NCBI GenBank assembly: GCA_025175895.1
Contig: CM045997.1
Coordinates: 107,866,479 to 107,930,478, forward strand
From: Wurfbainia villosa
Taxonomy: Eukaryota > Streptophyta > Magnoliopsida > Zingiberales > Zingiberaceae
Direction: 5' to 3'
Length of the DNA stretch: 64,000 nt
The notes beneath the pieces are model-generated. The model saw only the letters and a program-made list of their open reading frames with translations. It did not search any database and was not told where the DNA came from. Below, one piece after another: positions 58,014-64,000 of this stretch. Position numbers and translations under genes: made by a program. Each line of letters starts with the position of its first letter. Within the stretch, counting starts at the first letter, position 1.

Positions 58014-59869
58014 TGTTTGACAAAACAAACCTTGAGTTAGGCCACCAACTTAAATTTCCTTACCAATTTTCCAAATTGGTAATTTAACCTTCTCCCCCTT
58101 TTTGACATACATCAAAAAGGTTATCTCTCCAAGGAGGTCAATGTCTCATGTGCCAATGAGATCTTACAATCTCTCCCTTGATCCAAAAATACCTAGGATG
58201 TCTATCATCTTCCTAGTGATAAGTCTCATATCACTCAAGAGAGACAATCCTATACTCTCTCCCAATTTCAAAATTTGGTCTCTCAAACTCCCATCAATTT
58301 TCCCAATTGATAACATTCTCCCCATAACTTCTCCTCTTCAAGGAGAAAAACACATCTATCATCCCAAGATGGATACCTCCCCCTAAAGGCTTGCTCCCCC
58401 TTGACCATTGCACCAACAATGTCCTTGGGAAGTCCCTAAGCCAATAGGAACTCTAAACCATCAAAAATAAGGTTAAAAGTTCAAACATGAACTCTCCCAC
58501 ACCTTAAATTTGATACATTATCCTAACTCCTCTCCTAATCCAAATCCGATGGATTTTCACCCTTAATAATGCTTCCCAAAGCATATCCTAGGGTTATGAG
58601 TGGTTAGGAAACCTTACCATAGTTGAACACGGGCTAAACAAACCTTGTTAACCCGAAATCAGACCTGGCAGTCGACTCCTATCAGTAATCAGTCGAACCG
58701 CCCTTCATCAGTCGACTGCCATAAGTCGGCAGTCGACTAATAACTGCAAAGTGCAGTTTTCAAATTCAGAAAAATGAACTTTGATAATACATAAGTAATT
58801 ATACATATTTTGAAAAATCATGAAACTTCATACGTATATTACTTATAGTCAATACAATGGGTGAAAAATATTTGAAAATTATTTTACCCATAAAATATCG
58901 AAATTGATACAAAATCCAAAAGTGACTAAAAACTTTAAAGTTTAAGCTCACTTTGTATCAATCTCATCAATGGTGATTGCTATCAAAAGATAGACTTCAC
59001 CAAGGTTTTCTAAATTGATTTTAAAACGTTTTCAAAACCTTATTTTGGGTCATATTCCTTGGGCTCTATGTACATGACTTGTATACAAGCTTTTCCAATG
59101 ATCCACATGTTGGTTAAAGATGAGTATTAGTTCATCTAGATGCAAAAACTATGCACCTTGAACTTAACTCATATCCTAGCATCTCACATGTATCTAGGGT
59201 ATATAAATACACATACATGTCAATTGGATGTGAGATGTGGGTTTTGCTCTTCCTAAACTAGGGTTTCATGCATTTTTCTAAGACAACTCTACTTGATTCC
59301 CTTATGAATGGGACTCCAAGTCATGTCATAGTCCTTAAATCAATTTTTAATCAAGTTAATGCATGAAATGATCATGGCATAATGATAGCAATAATTAAGC
59401 ATGGCTAATGATCATGATGTCATGGCATAATATGAAATCTAAAAACACATGACATTAATCCTTAATCCTAAAACATGATCATGACATATAAGTGATGAAA
59501 ATAAACATGATGTCATGTCATGGTATATGGCAAACAAATCATGGCATATAAAATATATAGGTATAATAATACCTAAATTTTAATATTAGTTGTCATTTGA
59601 TATAATTAAATATATTTTGCCATAATATCACTAATCTCCCTAGTGTGCCAAAAACCCAAAATGGCACACTAACCTCTAATCCTAAGTTGTGCCAATTTAA
59701 TTGATTTTTCATAATTCCAAAAATACATTGGCACATCCTAAAATCTTTTAGGATTATAACTCAAATCTATTTCCAAGGTACCCATAACCTTGAAAATTGC
59801 CTAAAGTGTCATCTTTATCATGGTTAGGTTAACTACCCTTCCATTTAAAGTTGGCACACCCTAACCCAT
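58014..59869 (-). other. Non-coding interior of element F
   Basis: 1.86 kb with no convincing frame. 58014-58450 matches the interior of G (63553-64000). 58670-58740 carries four cagtcga-type motifs like those in the LTR. 59360-59560 is AT-rich with repeated catgatgtcatggcata motifs. It lies where pol would be in an autonomous element. Confidence 0.7.
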
Positions 59870-60706
59870 TTAGCATGAAACAATCACGCTTTTAGGAATC
59901 CAAAATCTATTTGAGCTCCTAGGGTTAATTAGGTATTCCTTAGGGATAACCTCCCTAGATACCTTCCTAATGACCCTCCTAGGCTTGTTAGCCTTGGTCA
60001 TTTGGGTCTTACCTAGGTTGACTCTAGGGGTAACTCCCCCTGCAACTTTCTTAGTGGCCACCCTAGGTTTCCTAGAAACCCTAGCCACTAGGCACTTACC
60101 ATGGTTACTCTTAGGGATAACTTCCCTAGTAACCTTGGTGTTCCTAGGTTTAGTTCCATAATCAAATGGAACATTGTGAAAGGTTTCCTTAGGCTTAGGT
60201 TTGCCCTTGGATGAATCTAGTTTCCTAGGTCTTGATTTTTTACCATTTAACCCTAGGCTTTGACTTCTAGACCCTAAATGTTGACCTCTTGAACCTTGAA
60301 ATTGATTTTGCATTTTTACAAGGGTCTTCTCCATCTTTTCAAGCCTTGACCTCAAGACTTGATTTTCCTTTTCTAATTGCCCAATTTTAGAATTTTGATT
60401 GTCCATATAGTCCCCTACCATACACACAATCTCATTAGGGACCAAATCAAGAATAAATTTTACTACCTTCATGTTTTTCTCAAAGGCTTGGAGTTGATCT
60501 TCACTCCACTTCTTCTTCTTGAGGAACCCTCCCTTTGGTCCTATTGGATAGCTATATCCCTCCATTAAAATGGATCATTCTTCGAAATCCCTCATCATTA
60601 AGAAATCTTCGATCCTTGCCTTCCATAGTCTAAAACCTTCTTGTCCATAGAAGGTATATGGGATAGGTGTGTTGATATCCCAACCTAGTTGTCCTTGGAC
60701 TTCCAT
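59870..60706 (-). pseudogene. gag: Gag-like frame of element F with one internal stop
   Basis: ATG 60704-60706 opens a frame that reads PIPYTFYGQEGFRLWKARIED, the N-terminal gag signature of SIRE-type Copia elements (F-x-G-x-x-F-x-x-W). A TGA at 60575-60577 interrupts it where Trp is likely (TGG to TGA); the same frame continues to the stop at 59870. After the stop: a Lys-rich W-S-E-D segment, a coiled-coil-like stretch (IGQLEKENQVLRSRLEKMEK, about 60400-60330) and a very basic tail rich in PRK repeats ending RFWIPKSVIVSC. No zinc knuckle is present. A secondary ATG at 60563-60565 could start a 231-residue product. Total 279 codons including both stops. Confidence 0.8.
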
Positions 60707-60757
60707 CTTCCCTCTAGCTTCTTTAGCTCCTGGGGTTAATCCGTAGAAGAGCCCCGG

Positions 60758-60769
60758 GCTCTGATACCA
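60758..60769 (-). other. Primer-binding site of element F (tRNA-iMet type)
   Basis: Minus strand TGGTATCAGAGC, two bases from the LTR end at 60772. Confidence 0.9.
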
Positions 60770-60771
60770 CT

Positions 60772-62096
60772 TGTTAGGACCTGTGCGCCCGCTAGATGGG
60801 GGTGAATAGCGCGTGCTTGTACGTAGATAGAATTTGATCGTGATCGTCTCTACAAAACTCGTTATGCACAGCGGAATAGTAATAATAAAAGCAATAACGA
60901 ATTGAAACAACCACGAAACACAAAGATATAACGTGGTTCGGAACCCAACGGTTCCTACTCCACGGATCGAGCTCTAAAGAGCTCTAGCGATGCCAATGCA
61001 ATCACTAATCACAAACACTCCTCGACACAAGTCGGAGGCGGAGAAACCTCGTACAAAAATTCTTACAACAATAAGAAATGAATACAAGCAAAATACAAGA
61101 GAGAAATATAATGTAAGTAAAGAAAACTACTTTACAAGAGTTTTTTATTTGCTTGCTTTTAGTTGCCTTGAACTATCCTTGAAGGACTGGAAAAGCACCA
61201 ACTCTTCCCCTTCAAATCGCCAAAGAAAACCCTTTATTCGAGTCTTCCACGAACAGCTGCTTTTATCCTCCATCGGGCTGGATTTTCGCCTGGCAGTCGA
61301 CTGTCATAAGGCCCCAGTCGACTGCCAACACTGTAGTTGTGAGACAACGGCTCAATCCACGTTGGACAAGTTCCAACGGTACTCTCACCAGTCGACTGCC
61401 AACATTGGCGATCATCGCTAACGCCCGTAGTTGGATCGATGGCTACGGAGCGTTCTGCTTTCGCAACTCAATGGCGTGCGATGCGTCCTTAGCGATCATG
61501 CTCCAATGGCGATCGCCAGAGCAATTCCAGCTCTTAAACGGCAGTCGAACTCAAGTCGACTCATGGCAGTCGAACCGACCATAATGTCAGTCAACTGCCA
61601 ACCTCAAAAATAATATTTTGACCCAAATATGGTTCCCCCATACTTGCAAGACCACCCTTAGCCTAGACCTAAGCCTTCTAGCCACCTCCATCAGCCTCAC
61701 GCCTCTCGGATCCCTCCAAGTCATCCATGACTTGTTCATCCATCGCGCTAGCCTTCAGGTGCTTCCATCGGCTATGTCATGCTAACGGTGTCTACAACGC
61801 CAAGGCACATTGGACTTGTGCCGCCAAGACTTCGCTTGGACTTTACGCCACCAACCATTGGACTTATGCTGCCAAGACTTCACCCTTGGACTTTACGCCG
61901 CCAATATCAAACCCCTTGGACTTCTCACATGCCAAGATTCAAGCTTGGACTTTCCCTTGCCAACCCATGTTGGACTTTACATTGCCAAGACCCATGCTTG
62001 GACTTTCCCTTGTGCCAAGTACTCAAGACTTAGACTTTCCCAAATGTCAAGTGTCCCACTTGGACTTTCCATGTCAAGTACCCATAACTTGGACTT
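60772..62096 (-). repeat. 5' LTR of element F, truncated by insertion of G
   Basis: TGTTAGGACCTGTGCGCCC start as in the 3' LTR; about 94% alike by eye in the first 200 bp. The sequence stops inside the CCAAG array at 62096, where the LTR of G begins. The remainder should lie beyond the window. Confidence 0.85.
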
Positions 62097-63538
62097 TGTA
62101 GGATATTTAAAGCCGCTAGAGGGGGTGAATAGCATCGTGTTCGTTCGTACAATGGAATTTGATCGTGGTTGTATCTACAATTTTGTTAGCGCGCAGCAGA
62201 ATAGTAATGAAAGCAATAACGAAATAAACAACAACGCAAACACAAATATTTAACGTGGTTCGAAACCGAATGGTTCCTACTCCACGGATTGGGTTCGTAC
62301 GAAACTAGCGATGCCAATCACACACCACTATGATAAACACTCCTTCTCGACACAAGTCGGAGGCGGAGAAACCCCTTACAAGTAATCTTACAACAGTAAG
62401 AAATAGAAACAAGCAATTACAACAATTTATATGAAAGACAAGTAAAGAAAAACTTTACAACTCTAGATTTTGATTGCTTGAATGCTTGGTTGTTTGATTA
62501 GCACTTGGAGACCTGATTTGCAGCAACAAATCGCCCCTAACGCTCTCAAAAACCGGATGCAATTTTCTCCATCACGAGCTCCTTTTATTGCTTCAACTTG
62601 TGCTGGAAAAAATCGATCAGTCGACTGCTCGGGACCATTAGTCGACTGATCACACTGTTGCTGTGAGACAACGGTGTAATCCACGCTGGAAAAGTCCAAT
62701 GGCTAGGACATCAGTCGACTGATCATGAGCATCAGTCGACTGATGAGCCGTCACTCGACTGCTCGTCCCAGCAGTCGAGTGAGACTCCATTCTGTGCCCC
62801 AAAATCTGAGCATCAGTCGACTGATCGTCCAATCAGTCGACTGCCCACCTATGGCAGTCGACTGCTAGGGCAATTCCCACAGTCAAACCCTAGTTGACTA
62901 CGCTAGTCGACTGCCACATGGCACCAGTCGACTGGCACACCTCAAACATGAGGTTTTAACCCAAGTATGGTGTCCCCATACTTGCTAGACAACCCTTAGC
63001 CTAGACCTAAGCCTTCTAGCCACCTCCATCAGCCTCACGCCTCTCGGATCCCTCCAAGTCATCCATGACTTGTTCATCCATCGCGCTAGTCTTCAAATGC
63101 TTCCATCGGCTATGTCATGCTAATGGTGTCTACACCGCCAAGGCATATTGGACTTACGTCGTCAAGACTCCGCTTGGACTTTACGCCGCCAATCATTGGA
63201 CTTATGCTGCCAAGACTCCCGCTTGGACTTTACGCCATCAATATCAAAATCCCTTGGACTTCTCATGCCAAGACCCATGCTTGGACTTTCCCAAATGCCA
63301 AGTGTCCCACTTGGACTTTCCATGCCAAGTACCCATGACTTGGACTTTACCTTGCCAAGACCCATGCTTGGACTTTCCCAAATGCCAAGTGTCTCACTTG
63401 GACTTTCCATGCCAAGTACCCATGACTTGGACTTTACCTTGACAATTACATTGTCATATGTTTTTGTCTAACATCAAAACATCTCTCGAGCCAAGCTTGA
63501 GTCCTGGTCAATCATGACCTGGGCCGATTGCACCAACA
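62097..63538 (-). repeat. 3' LTR of element G (SIRE/Maximus-like)
   Basis: 1,442 bp; plus strand TGTAGGATATTTAAAGCCGC to GATTGCACCAACA. The first 300 bp and the right half resemble F, but 62600-62960 is different and very rich in cagtcgactg palindromes. Right half has a CCAAG hairpin array (63140-63440) containing an exact duplication of about 90 bp. Confidence 0.85.
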
Positions 63539-63552
63539 ATCTCCCCCTTTTT
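63539..63552 (-). other. Polypurine tract of element G
   Basis: Minus strand aaaaagggggagat directly before the LTR. Confidence 0.85.
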
Positions 63553-64000
63553 GATGTTTGACAAAAACCAAACAAACAAACTATTTGAGTTAGACCATCT
63601 AACTCAAATCCCTTACCAATTATCCCAAATTGATAATTTTACCTTTTCCAAAATATTCTTCCCCAAATATTATTCTCCCCCTTTTTGACTAACATCAAAA
63701 AGGTTATCTCTCCAAGGAGGTCAATGTCTCATGTCCCAATGAAATCTTATAATCTCCCCCTTGGTCCAAAAATACCTAAGATGTCTACCATCTTCCTAGT
63801 GATAAATCTCATATCACTCAAGAGAGGCAATCCTATACTTTCCCAATTTCCAAATTGAGTATGGGAAAATCTCATTTTTCCTTCCCATGAACCACCATCC
63901 ATCATACCATGATGGATACCTCCCCCTAAAGGCTTGCTCCCCCTTAACCATTGCACCAACAATGTCTTTGGGAAATCCCTAAGCCAATAGGAACTCTGAG
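63553..64000 (-). mobile_element. Interior of element G, partial
   Basis: Non-coding; follows 58014-58450 of element F closely (ctccaaggaggtcaatgtct, gatggatacctccccctaaa). Cut by the window end. Confidence 0.8.

Larger units (their letters stand above)
56425..62096 (-). mobile_element. SIRE/Maximus-like non-autonomous Copia element F (gag only)
   Basis: Minus-strand element: 3' LTR 56425-57997, polypurine tract, interior 57998-60771 and 5' LTR from 60772, interrupted by G at 62097. LTR ends are TGTTGGTGCAATCGG...CCTAACA on the minus strand. The 2.8-kb interior holds one gag-like frame and about 1.9 kb of non-coding sequence; no protease, integrase or RT is present, so it fits the class of gag-only terminal-repeat retrotransposons that depend on a partner. 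Confidence 0.8.

Noticed and set aside
1..64000. Search for host genes, tRNA, rRNA, CRISPR arrays or bacterial-type systems
   Set aside because: None found; the tRNA-iMet matches are 12-14-nt priming sites, and repeat arrays lack the spacer/repeat pattern of CRISPR.

Overview
This window is plant nuclear DNA, almost certainly intergenic heterochromatin of an angiosperm with a repeat-rich genome. Every element whose priming site is visible uses the tRNA-iMet site (TGGTATCAGAGC), and the lineages seen (chromodomain Ty3/Gypsy, Angela/BARE-like Copia, SIRE/Maximus-like Copia, a TRIM-like short element) are plant lineages. The species cannot be named from the sequence. I find no host protein gene, tRNA, rRNA or CRISPR array; essentially all 64 kb can be assigned to nested LTR retrotransposons.

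Layout, left to right. (1) 1-3346: gag, priming site and 5' LTR of a minus-strand Tekay-like Gypsy element (A), inserted in the LTR of an older minus-strand Gypsy element (C). (2) 3347-5936: rest of the 3' LTR of C and the chromodomain end of its pol. (3) 5937-28675: Gypsy element B, inserted in the C integrase gene. Its left LTR is split by a full-length Copia (copia-1, 7363-16022, direct repeat ctttg) and its interior by a solo LTR (H, 20829-22898, direct repeat caagc). (4) 28676-32060: C resumes with its integrase core and decayed upstream pol/gag, then stops at an inverted junction. (5) 32061-44198: Gypsy element D on the plus strand (RNase H, integrase, chromodomain, start of 3' LTR), split by a second full-length Copia (copia-2, 32510-41894, direct repeat gttgc). 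(6) 44199-56391: a TRIM-like LTR and interior joined at the priming site to an inverted (fold-back) pair of Gypsy LTR segments. Gypsy element E (44872-54456, direct repeat cacca) is inserted in the left arm. (7) 56425-64000: two minus-strand SIRE/Maximus-like elements. F keeps a gag-like frame but no pol, and G is inserted in the right LTR of F.

None of the coding regions is intact. Copia-1 comes closest: from integrase to RNase H it has a single TAG. Copia-1 and copia-2 have LTR pairs that differ at only about 1-2% of positions by eye while their coding frames carry many frameshifts and stops, so both were probably copied in trans by relatives. Several stops fit C-to-T (or G-to-A) change of a conserved codon, as expected in methylated plant DNA.

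The most unusual signals are structural. The copia-2 leader has four stem-loops that share an identical 19-nt apical hairpin but have different, self-complementary lower stems. The Gypsy LTR forms a roughly 1-kb fold-back, and TRIM and Gypsy sequence meet at the priming site. Palindromic tandem arrays occur in the LTRs of three unrelated families, and a 26-bp array sits directly upstream of the TATA box of solo LTR H.
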